From: Stenotrophomonas maltophilia
Lineage (GTDB): Bacteria > Pseudomonadota > Gammaproteobacteria > Xanthomonadales > Xanthomonadaceae
Direction of reading: 5' to 3'
NCBI GenBank assembly: GCA_002364755.1
Contig: DEZI01000003.1
Coordinates: forward strand, 66,852 to 130,851
DNA: 64,000 nt
Shown: positions 51,508-59,739 of the stretch, piece after piece
How positions within the stretch are numbered: the stretch's first letter is position 1
Layout: each line of letters starts with the position of its first letter
Made by a program: the position numbers and the translations under genes
Notes under the pieces: generated by a model
Database searches by the model: none
Told to the model about the DNA's origin: nothing
The model's input: the letters and a program-made list of their open reading frames with translations, nothing else

Positions 51508-54135
51508 ATGCTGCCGGCGGGTTCACTGCTGGACGCGCCGGCCGATTCGCTCGAGGATCCAGAATGGGCGTCTGCCGCACGGCAGGCGCTGCAGCAGGCC
51601 GATGCGCGCCTGTACCGCCGCTTCGACCAGGGCGACAACATCGAGCGCCTGATCGCGCTGCGCGCGCGCGCCGCCGACCACCTGATCCGCCTGGCCTGGC
51701 AGCGCTGCGTGCCGGCCGGCAGCGGGTTGTCGGTGTTCGCGGTGGGGGGCTATGGCCGCGGTGAGCTGTTCCCGCGCTCTGATATCGACCTGCTGGTGTT
51801 CGGCGATCCGCCTGCGCAGCTGGCCCATGAGGCCGGCCTGTCGCGCCTGTTCGCGCTGCTGTGGGACTGCGGCCTGGCGGTCAGCCATGCCGTGCGTTCG
51901 GCGGCGCAGTGCCGTGAGGCTGCCGCCGACCAGACCGTGCTGACCGCACTGATCGAAGCGCGCCCGATCGTGGCCGACGATGCGGCCCGGCGCGCGCTGC
52001 GCGGGGCCATCGATGACCGCGAGCCGTGGCCGGCACGCACCTTCTTCCTGGCCAAGCTGGAGGAGCTGCGCAACCGCCACCAGCGCTTCGGCGATACCGC
52101 CGACAACCTGGAGCCGGACCTGAAGGACGGCCCCGGTGGCCTGCGCGACCTCAACACGCTGGGCTGGATGGCGCTGCGTGCGTTCGGCGTGCGTGACCTG
52201 GAAGCGCTGGTTGGACTGGGCCATCTGGGCGCCGATGAAGCGGCCGCACTGAAGCGCGAGCGCGCGGTGCTGGCACGCCTGCGTTTCGGCCTGCACCTGG
52301 TGGCGCGCCGCCCGGAAGAGCGCCTGCGCTTTGATTACCAGAAGACCCTGGCCGCACGCCTGGGCTTCGAAGACGACGCCGAGAACCTGGGCGTCGAAAA
52401 GATGATGCAGGGCTTCTACCGTGCCGCCCTGGTGGTGCGCCGGATCAGCGACCGCCTGCTGCAGCGCTTCGAGGAGCAGTTCGACGGCGAGGCGCAGCCG
52501 GAACCGTTGACCGTGGGCTTTTCGCTGCGCCGCGGCTACCTGGCCGCCAATGATGCCGAGTGGCCGTGCGGTGACGTCGGCCAGGTCTTCGCCCTGTTCG
52601 CAAGCTGGGCCAACAACCCGCAGATCCGCGGCCTGCATTCGCTGACCGCGCGTGCGCTGGCCGAGGCGCTGCCGCTGCTGCCGGCCTACGACCGCGCCGA
52701 TGCCAATGCCCGCGAACAGTTCATGGCCCTGCTGCGCGGCCAGCGTCCGGTCGACACGCTGTCACGCATGGCGCGGCTGGGTGTGCTCGGGCAGTGGATT
52801 CCCGCCTTCGCCCAGGTCAGTGGGCGCATGCAGTTCGATCTGTTCCATGTCTACACGGTCGACCAGCACACGCTGATGGTCCTGCGCAACATCGGCCTGT
52901 TCGCCAGCAGCCGTGCCGACGAACGTTTCTCGATCGCCCACGAAGTCTGGCCGCGCCTGCGCAAGCCCGAACTTCTGCTGCTGGCCGGGCTGTTCCATGA
53001 CATCGCCAAGGGCCGTGGCGGCGACCATTCCGAACTGGGGGCGGTGGACGCGCGTGCGTTCTGCCACGCCCATGCGCTGAGCGGCAGCGATACCGAACTG
53101 GTGGCCTGGCTGGTGGAGCAGCACCTGCGCATGTCGGTGACCGCGCAGAAGCAGGACATCGCCGATCCGGTGGTGATCCATCGCTTCGCCACTCTGGTCG
53201 GCAGCCGCGACCGCCTGGACTACCTGTACCTGCTGACCTGCGCCGACATCGCCGGCACCAGCCCCAAGCTGTGGAACGCATGGAAAGACCGGTTGCTGGC
53301 CGATCTGTACTTCGCCACCCGCCGCGCGCTGCGCGATGGGCTGGAGCACCCGATGCCGGCCGCCGAACGCGTGGCCGAGGCGCGTGACAGCGTACGCGCG
53401 CTGGTGCGCGAGCAGGGCTACGACGATGCCACCATCGATCGCCAGTTCGCGGTGATGCCCGACGAGGGTTTCATGCGCCTGCGCCCGGAACAGCTGGCCT
53501 GGCAGGCCTCGGCGCTGGTGCCGATCAAGCAGGGCCACACCCTGGTGAAAGTGCGCCGGATCAGCGTGGACGACCCCGCGCTGGAAGTATTCGTGCACTC
53601 GCCCGACCGCGATGGCCTGTTCGCTGCGATCGTGATGACCCTGGACCGCAAGGGCTATGGCATCCATCGCGCACGCGTGCTGGATGGCCCGTCGGACACC
53701 ATTTTCGATACCTTCGAAGTGAGCCCGGCCGACACCTTCGCAGATGGCAGCAGCGCCAACCTGGAGGCCGCGCTGCGCGAAGCGCTGGGTGGCGACCTGA
53801 CCCTGCTGCGCCCGTCGCGGCGAGTGGTGCCCCGGCAGCTGCGCCACTTCCGTTTCGCCCCGCGCATCGAGTTCCGCGATGAACCCGGCGCGACCCGATT
53901 CGCCCTGGTCGCCCCCGACCGCCCGGGCCTGCTGGCCGACGTGGCGTTCGTGCTGCGCAACCAGCGCCTGCGCGTGCATGACGCGCGCATTGCCACGTTC
54001 GGCGAACGCGCCGAAGACACCTTCGTGATCAGTGACGAACACGACCTCCCCCTGACCGAACCCGCCCGGCAGCAGCTGCATGACGCAATGCTGGCCTGCC
54101 TGGACCCTGATCGAAACGCCGGAGACCCCACCTGA
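51508..54135 (+). CDS. glnD: PII uridylyltransferase/uridylyl-removing enzyme
   Basis: The 875-residue nitrogen sensor that modifies PII protein. It has a nucleotidyltransferase domain (VGGYGRGELFPRSDIDLLVF), a GlnD-type helical domain, an HD domain (LFHDIAKGRGGDHSELGA) for deuridylylation and two C-terminal ACT domains (about 690-770 and 800-870) that bind glutamine. ATG 51508 is 2 bases after the map stop. Its TGA shares a base with the dapD ATG (TGATG). Confidence 0.96.
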   Translation: MLPAGSLLDAPADSLEDPEWASAARQALQQADARLYRRFDQGDNIERLIALRARAADHLIRLAWQRCVPAGSGLSVFAVGGYGRGELFPRSDIDLLVFGDPPAQLAHEAGLSRLFALLWDCGLAVSHAVRSAAQCREAAADQTVLTALIEARPIVADDAARRALRGAIDDREPWPARTFFLAKLEELRNRHQRFGDTADNLEPDLKDGPGGLRDLNTLGWMALRAFGVRDLEALVGLGHLGADEAAALKRERAVLARLRFGLHLVARRPEERLRFDYQKTLAARLGFEDDAENLGVEKMMQGFYRAALVVRRISDRLLQRFEEQFDGEAQPEPLTVGFSLRRGYLAANDAEWPCGDVGQVFALFASWANNPQIRGLHSLTARALAEALPLLPAYDRADANAREQFMALLRGQRPVDTLSRMARLGVLGQWIPAFAQVSGRMQFDLFHVYTVDQHTLMVLRNIGLFASSRADERFSIAHEVWPRLRKPELLLLAGLFHDIAKGRGGDHSELGAVDARAFCHAHALSGSDTELVAWLVEQHLRMSVTAQKQDIADPVVIHRFATLVGSRDRLDYLYLLTCADIAGTSPKLWNAWKDRLLADLYFATRRALRDGLEHPMPAAERVAEARDSVRALVREQGYDDATIDRQFAVMPDEGFMRLRPEQLAWQASALVPIKQGHTLVKVRRISVDDPALEVFVHSPDRDGLFAAIVMTLDRKGYGIHRARVLDGPSDTIFDTFEVSPADTFADGSSANLEAALREALGGDLTLLRPSRRVVPRQLRHFRFAPRIEFRDEPGATRFALVAPDRPGLLADVAFVLRNQRLRVHDARIATFGERAEDTFVISDEHDLPLTEPARQQLHDAMLACLDPDRNAGDPT

Positions 54136-55184
54136 TGGCCACCAAGCCCGTGAAAAAGACTGCTGCGACCGCCAAGAGCGCAGCGGCGAAGAAGACTGCC
54201 GCACCGAAGAAGGCCGCCCCGGCCAAGGCACCGGTGAAGAAGGCTGCTGTTGTGAAGAAGCCGGTCGCGAAGAAGGCCCCGGCCAAGAGCGCCGAAGCTG
54301 CACGCGCCGAAACCATCGCCCGCAAGTCGCTGCGCAAGCCACCGGTGCCGGGCGTGGAAGAGCTGAAGTTCGGCATCGAAAGTGCTTTCGAGCGCCGCGC
54401 CACGCTGACCCTGCACGAGCTGGAAGGGTCCACCCGTCCGCTGGTCAACCGCGTGATCGATGGGCTGGAAACGGGCGAATTCCGCGTCGCCGAGCCGGAC
54501 GGCCACGGTGGCTGGAAGGTCAACGAGTGGCTGAAGAAGGCCGTGCTGCTGTACTTCCGTGTCAACGACATGGCCATGGTCGACGCGCGCCCGGCGCCGT
54601 TCTGGGACAAGGTCGAGTCGCGCTTCGCCGGCTATGACGAAGCGAAGTTCCGTCGCGCCGGCGTGCGCGTGGTGCCGGGTGCGATCGCCCGTCGCGGCAC
54701 GTACTTCGGCAAGGACGTGGTGCTGATGCCGAGCTTCACCAACATCGGCGCCTACGTCGGCGAAGGCACCATGGTCGACACCTGGGCCACCGTCGGTTCC
54801 TGCGCGCAGATCGGCCAGCACTGCCACCTGTCCGGCGGCGCCGGCATCGGCGGCGTGCTTGAGCCGTTGCAGGCCAGCCCGACCATCATCGAAGACCACT
54901 GCTTCATCGGTGCGCGTTCGGAAGTGGTGGAAGGCGTGGTCGTCGGCCACCACAGCGTGATCGGCATGGGCGTGTTCCTCAGCCAGAGCACCCGCATCTA
55001 CAACCGCGCCACCGGCGAGTTCACCTACGGCTACATCCCGCCGTACAGCGTGGTGGTGTCCGGCTCGCTGCCGAGCAAGGACGGCACCCACTCGCTGTAC
55101 TGCGCGGTGATCGTCAAGCAGGTCGATGCCAGGACCCGCAGCAAGACCAGCGTGAACGACCTGCTGCGCGGCCTGGCCGATTGA
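54135..55184 (+). CDS. dapD: Tetrahydrodipicolinate N-succinyltransferase with Lys/Ala-rich N-terminal extension
   Basis: A 349-residue protein for the succinylase branch of lysine/DAP synthesis. Residues about 75-349 are a standard DapD: helical N-terminal part, left-handed beta-helix (PSFTNIGAYVGEGTMVDTWA, HLSGGAGIGGVLEPLQ) and C-terminal strands. Residues 1 to about 62 are an extra low-complexity extension with 16 Lys in the first 51 residues, otherwise Ala, Pro, Val and Thr, and no acidic residue before 54; it resembles histone-H1-like tails. ATG 54135 is the glnD-coupled start. Later starts would be needed to omit the extension, and no ATG exists between it and the core. Confidence 0.93.
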   Translation: MATKPVKKTAATAKSAAAKKTAAPKKAAPAKAPVKKAAVVKKPVAKKAPAKSAEAARAETIARKSLRKPPVPGVEELKFGIESAFERRATLTLHELEGSTRPLVNRVIDGLETGEFRVAEPDGHGGWKVNEWLKKAVLLYFRVNDMAMVDARPAPFWDKVESRFAGYDEAKFRRAGVRVVPGAIARRGTYFGKDVVLMPSFTNIGAYVGEGTMVDTWATVGSCAQIGQHCHLSGGAGIGGVLEPLQASPTIIEDHCFIGARSEVVEGVVVGHHSVIGMGVFLSQSTRIYNRATGEFTYGYIPPYSVVVSGSLPSKDGTHSLYCAVIVKQVDARTRSKTSVNDLLRGLAD

Positions 55185-56053
55185 AGGCGACTGCGCCGGA
55201 GGACCTGGCGCCGTCGGCGATCTACCGGCATCCGTCCGACAGCCTGTTCGGACGGGTGCTGCCGCGCCTGTTGCATGCCCCCCGGTGGACCTGGCTGCGC
55301 CGCGCGCTGTCGCGGCGCTGGCCGATGCCGATGCTGGCCAGTGATGTGCGCGATGTGGTCTACGTGAGCTGGTGGGTGGATGTGCGGCACGCGCCGCCGC
55401 CGCCGCCCGGCCACCATTACGTCATCCATGAAGGGCGCACGCCCTACACCATCCTCAGCTACCGCCACGGCCACTTCGGCCCGCGTGCGGCCGGGCCGCT
55501 GCGTGCGCTGATGCCGTCGCCACGGCAGAGCAACTGGCGCTGGTACCTGCGCCGCGATGACGCTCCGCAGGGAACGCCGGTGGTGCTGTTCGACCGCAAC
55601 GTGATGGACCGGCTGGCCTTCGTGGCCGGCGCGCGTGCGTTCAGCGATGCCATGCAGCCGCATCTTTCCAGGCGCTTCGAGCATGCGGTGCGCGACGATG
55701 GCGGTGGGCACACCCTGATCGAAGGCGGGCAGGGCAGTGCCCCGGGCCTGCACCTGCAGTGGCGCGCGGCCGAAGGTGTGGAGGCTGATGCATGGACCGC
55801 CGCTTTCGGCGGGCATCCGGACCTGCTGCGTTTCCTGACCTGCCAGGACGAGGCCATCGCCCGCACCTGCGACCAGCGCTGGGCCAGCACCCGCATCGAT
55901 CTGCCGGTGGACTTCATCCAGCTGCAGCCGCTGCAGCTGCAGGGCGAGCTGCAATGCCCGCGCCTGCAGGCGATGGGCGTGGACCTGGCCGAGGGGCTGG
56001 CCCTGCGCCTGCCATCGTTGCCGTTCCGGGTCGTGTCCGAGCGCCTGTTGTGA
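55181..56053 (+). CDS. DUF2071/YqjF-like protein, unknown function
   Basis: A 290-residue cytosolic protein. The blocks DVVYVSWWVDV, YTILSYRHGHFGPRAAGPLR and SPRQSNWRWYLR resemble the YqjF/DUF2071 group, of unknown function. The first codon of the frame is TTG 55181, which overlaps the dapD stop (TTGA); it may be a coupled start, or translation may begin at an internal codon. It interrupts the dapD-dapE cluster without an obvious link to lysine synthesis. Confidence 0.6.
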   Translation: MKATAPEDLAPSAIYRHPSDSLFGRVLPRLLHAPRWTWLRRALSRRWPMPMLASDVRDVVYVSWWVDVRHAPPPPPGHHYVIHEGRTPYTILSYRHGHFGPRAAGPLRALMPSPRQSNWRWYLRRDDAPQGTPVVLFDRNVMDRLAFVAGARAFSDAMQPHLSRRFEHAVRDDGGGHTLIEGGQGSAPGLHLQWRAAEGVEADAWTAAFGGHPDLLRFLTCQDEAIARTCDQRWASTRIDLPVDFIQLQPLQLQGELQCPRLQAMGVDLAEGLALRLPSLPFRVVSERLL

Positions 56054-56084
56054 GATTCTGGCCCTCTGTTTTCCTGCATCACAG

Positions 56085-56456
56085 ATGGCCATGAGCACCA
56101 CTGTCCACGGTTTGAAGAACTGCGATACCTGCAAGAAGGCGACCAAGTGGCTGGACCGCTTCGGCGTGCCGTACACCTTCGTCGACTACCGCGACAACAA
56201 GCCCAGCCCGGAAACCCTGCTGGAGTGGGCCGCGCAGCTGGGCGGCCTGGCCGCGATGGTCAACAAATCGTCCACCACCTGGCGGCAGTTGCCGGACAAC
56301 CGCAAGGCCGCTGATTCGGATGCCGAGTGGAAGCTGCTGTTGCGCGAATACCCGCAGCTGATCAAGCGCCCTGTCGTGGTGACCGCCGACGGCACGGTCA
56401 GCCAGGGCTTCAGTGACAACGGCTTCAAGGCACGCTTCGGCGTGGGTGGCGCGTGA
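56085..56456 (+). CDS. ArsC/Spx-family protein (YffB-like)
   Basis: A 123-residue thioredoxin-fold protein with the redox motif GLKNCDTCKKATKWL and the C-terminal KRPVVVTADGTVSQGFSDN. YffB-like members sit next to dapE in many proteobacteria, and this one overlaps dapE by 4 bases (GTGA). It lacks the arginine triad expected of an arsenate reductase, and no ars genes are near, so a role in arsenic resistance is unlikely. Confidence 0.85.
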   Translation: MAMSTTVHGLKNCDTCKKATKWLDRFGVPYTFVDYRDNKPSPETLLEWAAQLGGLAAMVNKSSTTWRQLPDNRKAADSDAEWKLLLREYPQLIKRPVVVTADGTVSQGFSDNGFKARFGVGGA

Positions 56457-57580
56457 GCGCCGTCCTCGACCTGACCTGCGAGCTGATCGCGCGGCCGTCG
56501 GTGACGCCCGACGATGCCGGCTGCCAGGCGCTGCTGTCCGCCCGCCTGCAGCAGGCCGGTTTCCAGTGCGAACACCTGCGCCTGGGCGAGGTCGACAACC
56601 TCTGGGCGACCCACGGCAGCGGCGCACCGGTGCTGGTGCTGCTGGGCCACACCGACGTGGTGCCGCCGGGACCGCGTGAGGCGTGGCAGAGCGATCCGTT
56701 CACCCCGGAGATCCGCGACGGCGTGCTGTACGGCCGTGGCACCGCTGACATGAAGGGCAGCGTGGCGGCCTTCGTCATCGCCGCCGAGCAATTCGTGGCC
56801 GCGCATCCTGACCATGCCGGCACGCTGGCCGTGCTGCTCACCAGCGACGAGGAAGGCGATGCCATCGACGGCGTGCGCCATGTCGCGCGCCTGTTCTCCG
56901 AGCGTGGCCAGCGCATCGACTGGTGCATCACCGGCGAGCCTTCGTCGACGGCGACGCTGGGCGACCTGCTGCGCGTCGGCCGCCGCGGCAGCCTGTCGGC
57001 CAAGCTGCGCGTGCAGGGCGTGCAGGGCCACGTGGCCTATCCGGACAAGGCACGCAATCCGATCCACCAGGCGGCGCCGGCCCTGGCCGAACTGAGTGCG
57101 CGGCGCTGGGACGAGGGCTATGAGAGCTTCCCGCCGACCAGCCTGCAGATCTCCAACATCCATGCCGGCACCGGCGCCAACAACGTGATTCCCGGCGAGC
57201 TGGAGGTGGATTTCAACATCCGCTACAACCCGCACTGGGTTGCGCCGAAGCTGGAAGCGGAGATCACCGCGCTGCTGGACCGGCACGGCCTGCAGTACAC
57301 GCTGAAGTGGCACCGCAGCGGCGAGCCGTTCTACACCCCGGAAGGCCCGCTGCGTGCGGCCGCGCGTGCGGTGCTGGCCGGACACATCGGCCGTGCCCCG
57401 GAAGAAAGCACCGGCGGTGGCACCTCCGATGCGCGCTTCATCGCACCGCTGGGTGCGCAGTGCATCGAAGTGGGGCCGGTCAACGCCAGCATCCACCAGG
57501 TGGACGAGAACGTGCGCGTGGACGAGCTGGAGGCCCTGCCGCGCCTGTACCAGCGCCTGGTGGAGCGCCTGCTGGCGTAA
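56453..57580 (+). CDS. dapE: Succinyl-diaminopimelate desuccinylase
   Basis: A 375-residue dizinc M20 enzyme, the lysine pathway step two after DapD. Ligand motifs: LLGHTDVVPPG (His), GRGTADMKGS (Asp), TSDEEGDAIDG (Glu pair) and STGGGTSDARFI. It starts at GTG 56453 overlapping the previous stop. It is followed by two SMAG-like palindromes and then the asnB leader. Confidence 0.95.
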   Translation: MSAVLDLTCELIARPSVTPDDAGCQALLSARLQQAGFQCEHLRLGEVDNLWATHGSGAPVLVLLGHTDVVPPGPREAWQSDPFTPEIRDGVLYGRGTADMKGSVAAFVIAAEQFVAAHPDHAGTLAVLLTSDEEGDAIDGVRHVARLFSERGQRIDWCITGEPSSTATLGDLLRVGRRGSLSAKLRVQGVQGHVAYPDKARNPIHQAAPALAELSARRWDEGYESFPPTSLQISNIHAGTGANNVIPGELEVDFNIRYNPHWVAPKLEAEITALLDRHGLQYTLKWHRSGEPFYTPEGPLRAAARAVLAGHIGRAPEESTGGGTSDARFIAPLGAQCIEVGPVNASIHQVDENVRVDELEALPRLYQRLVERLLA

Positions 57581-57589
57581 CCCCGCAAT

Positions 57590-57659
57590 GGTGGGTGCCG
57601 ACCGTTGGTCGGCACAGCGGCAACCCCGCAGTTGGTGGGTGCCGACCGTTGGTCGGCAC
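57590..57659 (+). repeat. Two tandem SMAG-like palindromes
   Basis: The 26-mer GGTGGGTGCC...GGTCGGCAC occurs at 57590-57615 and 57634-57659, each preceded by CAACCCCGCA-like flank, a 44-bp period. It is identical to the copy at 61-86. It separates dapE from the asnB promoter. Confidence 0.85.
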
Positions 57660-57685
57660 GCCTCCTGTGGTTGCTAACGCAACTG

Positions 57686-57714
57686 TTGCACGGTTCTGGA
57701 AACCGCGATACGGT
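57686..57714 (+). promoter_or_regulatory. Candidate asnB leader promoter
   Basis: TTGCAC (57686-57691), 17-base spacer, TACGGT (57709-57714). Transcription should start at about 57719-57722, at or just before the leader ATG, so the leader peptide is translated from a leaderless or nearly leaderless message. Confidence 0.6.
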
Positions 57715-57721
57715 CAGTGCC

Positions 57722-57823
57722 ATGTCGATCCGCCTGGCCACCGCCGTCAACAATACCAACCGCAATAATCTGCGCGCGAATAATCGTGCGCGGCCGATGC
57801 GGGACTGCGCCCTGGGTAGATAG
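57722..57823 (+). CDS. Asparagine-rich leader peptide of asnB attenuator
   Basis: A 33-codon frame from ATG to TAG: seven Asn codons lie at positions 10, 11, 13, 15, 16, 20 and 21 (VNNTNRNNLRANN). It sits 28 bases before a strong terminator and 140 bases before asnB. Ribosomes short of charged Asn-tRNA would stall here. No Shine-Dalgarno precedes the ATG. No Asn-rich stretch of this kind occurs elsewhere in the annotated genes. The Asn content, position and RNA pairing (next entry) make a regulatory peptide the best explanation. Confidence 0.88.
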   Translation: MSIRLATAVNNTNRNNLRANNRARPMRDCALGR

Positions 57824-57879
57824 ACAGCAACATACGCCCGGACACCAGAAAACCCGCATCGGTCGATGCGGGTTTTTTT
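57772..57879 (+). promoter_or_regulatory. asnB attenuator: pause hairpin, antiterminator, terminator
   Basis: Three RNA pairings are visible. First, a leader hairpin GCGCGCG (57772-57778)/CGUGCGC (57785-57791) whose loop AAUAAU is the last Asn codon pair. Second, CCGAUGCGGG (57794-57803), in codons 25-28 of the leader, is perfectly complementary to CCCGCAUCGG (57853-57862), which is the 5' arm of the terminator: this is the antiterminator. Third, the terminator itself, AACCCGCAUCG/CGAUGCGGGUU. A ribosome stalled at Asn codons leaves 57794-57803 free to block termination; one that reaches the stop codon covers it and termination follows. Confidence 0.85.
57851..57879 (+). terminator. Attenuator terminator before asnB
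   Basis: AACCCGCATCG-GT-CGATGCGGGTTTTTTT: an 11-bp stem with seven T residues, 85 bases before asnB. It ends no upstream protein gene, since dapE stops 270 bases earlier. Confidence 0.93.
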
Positions 57880-57963
57880 GTGCCCGGGCCCAGCCCTCCC
57901 GGGCCTGGCTGGCCGGTCGAACACCTTCCCCCCGTGTAATCCCCCACAACAGGAGCACCATCC

Positions 57964-59655
57964 ATGTGTTCGATCTTCGGAATCTTCGGCCTGCAGGCCG
58001 GTGACGATCTTCCCGCCCTGCGCCGCCATGCGCTGGAACTGTCGCAGCGGCAGCGCCACCGCGGCCCGGACTGGAGCGGCGTGTACCTGGACGAAGGCGC
58101 GCTGCTGGTGCACGAGCGCCTGGCCATCGTCGACCCGGCCGGCGGCTCGCAGCCGCTGCTGTCGGCCGACGGCCAGCTGGCCCTGGCGGTCAACGGCGAG
58201 ATCTACAACCACCAGGCCCTGAAGGCCGCGCTGACCAGCGACTACGCCTTCCAGACCGGTTCGGACTGCGAGGTGATCAACGCGCTGTACCGCCAGGGCG
58301 GCTCGCCGGCGCAGTGGCTGGAACAGCTCAACGGCATCTTCGCCTTCGCCCTGTGGGACCGCGATGCCGGCCGTGTGCTGGTGGCCCGCGACCCGGTCGG
58401 CGTGGTGCCGCTGTACTGGGGCCACGATGCGCAGGGGCGCCTGCGCGTGGCCTCGGAAATGAAGGCGCTGGTGGATTCCTGCGCCGACGTCGCGCAGTTC
58501 CCGCCGGGCCACTACTACGACAGCGCCAGCGGTGAACTGGTGCGTTACTACCAGCAGCCGTGGCGCGAGTATGCCGACGTGGAAGGCCGACAGGCCGACC
58601 TGGCCGACCTGCGCCAGGCCTTCGAACAGGCGGTCGAGCGCCAGCTGATGAGCGACGTGCCGTACGGCGTGCTGCTGTCCGGTGGCCTGGATTCCTCGCT
58701 GGTGGCCGCCGTGGCCGCGCGTTACGCACGCCGCCGCATCGAGGATGGCGGCCAGAGTGAAGCCTGGTGGCCGCGCCTGCACTCGTTCGCGATCGGGCTG
58801 AAGGGTTCGCCGGACCTTGCCGCTGCCGCCATCGCTGCCGAAGCGCTGGGCACCGTCCACCACGGTTTCGAATACAGCTTCGAGGAAGGCCTGGACGTGC
58901 TGCCGGAAGTGATCCGCCACATCGAAACCTACGACGTCACGACCATCCGTGCCTCCACGCCGATGTTCCTGCTGGCACGCCGGATCAAGGCGATGGGCGT
59001 GAAGATGGTGCTGTCCGGCGAGGGCAGCGACGAGATCTTCGGTGGCTACCTGTACTTCCACAAGGCGCCGGATGCGCGCGAGTTCCACCAGGAACTGGTG
59101 CGCAAGCTCGATGCCCTGCACAACTACGATTGCCTGCGCGCCAACAAGTCGATGATGGCCTGGGGCGTGGAGCCGCGCGTGCCGTTCCTCGACCGCGAAT
59201 TCCTCGACGTGGCGATGCGTTTCGATGCCGCGCACAAGATGGTCGGCGCCGGTTTCGGTGGCCGCCGCATCGAGAAGGCGGTACTGCGTGAGGCCTTCGA
59301 TGGCTACCTGCCCGACAGCATCCTGTGGCGGCAGAAGGAGCAGTTCAGCGATGGCGTCGGCTACGGCTGGATCGATGGCCTGAAGGCGCACGCCGAGGCG
59401 CAGGTGAGTGACCGCGTGCTGGCAGCGGCCGACAAGCGCTTCCCGCACAACCCGCCGCAGACCAAGGAGGCGTACTACTACCGCCACCTGTTCGAGCAGT
59501 TCTTCCCGAGCCGCGCCGCAGCCGAAACCGTGCCGGGCGGCAAGTCGATCGCCTGTTCCTCACCGGCTGCGATTGCCTGGGATGCCAGCTTCGCCGCCGC
59601 CGCCGACCCGTCCGGCCGCGCCATCGCCGGCGTCCACGAGCAGGCCCTGGCCTGA
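57964..59655 (+). CDS. asnB: Asparagine synthase B (glutamine-hydrolysing)
   Basis: A 563-residue enzyme making Asn from Asp, Gln and ATP. The nucleophile Cys2 (MCSIFGIF) starts the class II glutaminase domain, with HRGPDWSGVY and VNGEIYNH; the synthetase domain has the PP-loop LLSGGLDSSLVAA and later GEGSDEIFGGYLYFHKAP. ATG 57964 has AGGAG 9 bases upstream. Length is like E. coli AsnB (554). It is controlled by the attenuator upstream and ends at a SMAG repeat. Confidence 0.96.
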   Translation: MCSIFGIFGLQAGDDLPALRRHALELSQRQRHRGPDWSGVYLDEGALLVHERLAIVDPAGGSQPLLSADGQLALAVNGEIYNHQALKAALTSDYAFQTGSDCEVINALYRQGGSPAQWLEQLNGIFAFALWDRDAGRVLVARDPVGVVPLYWGHDAQGRLRVASEMKALVDSCADVAQFPPGHYYDSASGELVRYYQQPWREYADVEGRQADLADLRQAFEQAVERQLMSDVPYGVLLSGGLDSSLVAAVAARYARRRIEDGGQSEAWWPRLHSFAIGLKGSPDLAAAAIAAEALGTVHHGFEYSFEEGLDVLPEVIRHIETYDVTTIRASTPMFLLARRIKAMGVKMVLSGEGSDEIFGGYLYFHKAPDAREFHQELVRKLDALHNYDCLRANKSMMAWGVEPRVPFLDREFLDVAMRFDAAHKMVGAGFGGRRIEKAVLREAFDGYLPDSILWRQKEQFSDGVGYGWIDGLKAHAEAQVSDRVLAAADKRFPHNPPQTKEAYYYRHLFEQFFPSRAAAETVPGGKSIACSSPAAIAWDASFAAAADPSGRAIAGVHEQALA

Positions 59656-59661
59656 CGTCTG

Positions 59662-59699
59662 CGCCGGGCATGGCCCGGCGCTACCGAACGCACGTTCCC
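59662..59699. repeat. SMAG palindrome after asnB, followed by a T run
   Basis: CGCCGGGCATGGCCCGGCG then CTACC (GTAG on the minus strand) at 59662-59684, followed by GAACGCACGTTC and six T residues (about 59699-59705). It may serve as the asnB transcript end. Confidence 0.65.
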
Positions 59700-59739
59700 T
59701 TTTTTGTATCATCGGGCCCCTGCGCATTGGGGAATGTTC

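Noticed and set aside
55181..56053. Treating the frame after dapD as a lysine pathway enzyme
   Set aside because: Its conserved blocks match a DUF2071/YqjF-like group rather than any Dap enzyme.
56085..56456. Arsenate reductase
   Set aside because: The YffB subgroup lacks the arginine pattern of ArsC, and the gene is locked to dapE with no arsenic genes around.
57851..57879. The terminator as a simple dapE transcript end
   Set aside because: It lies 270 bases past dapE, after a promoter-like sequence and an Asn-rich frame, and its arm pairs perfectly with the leader; attenuation explains more.
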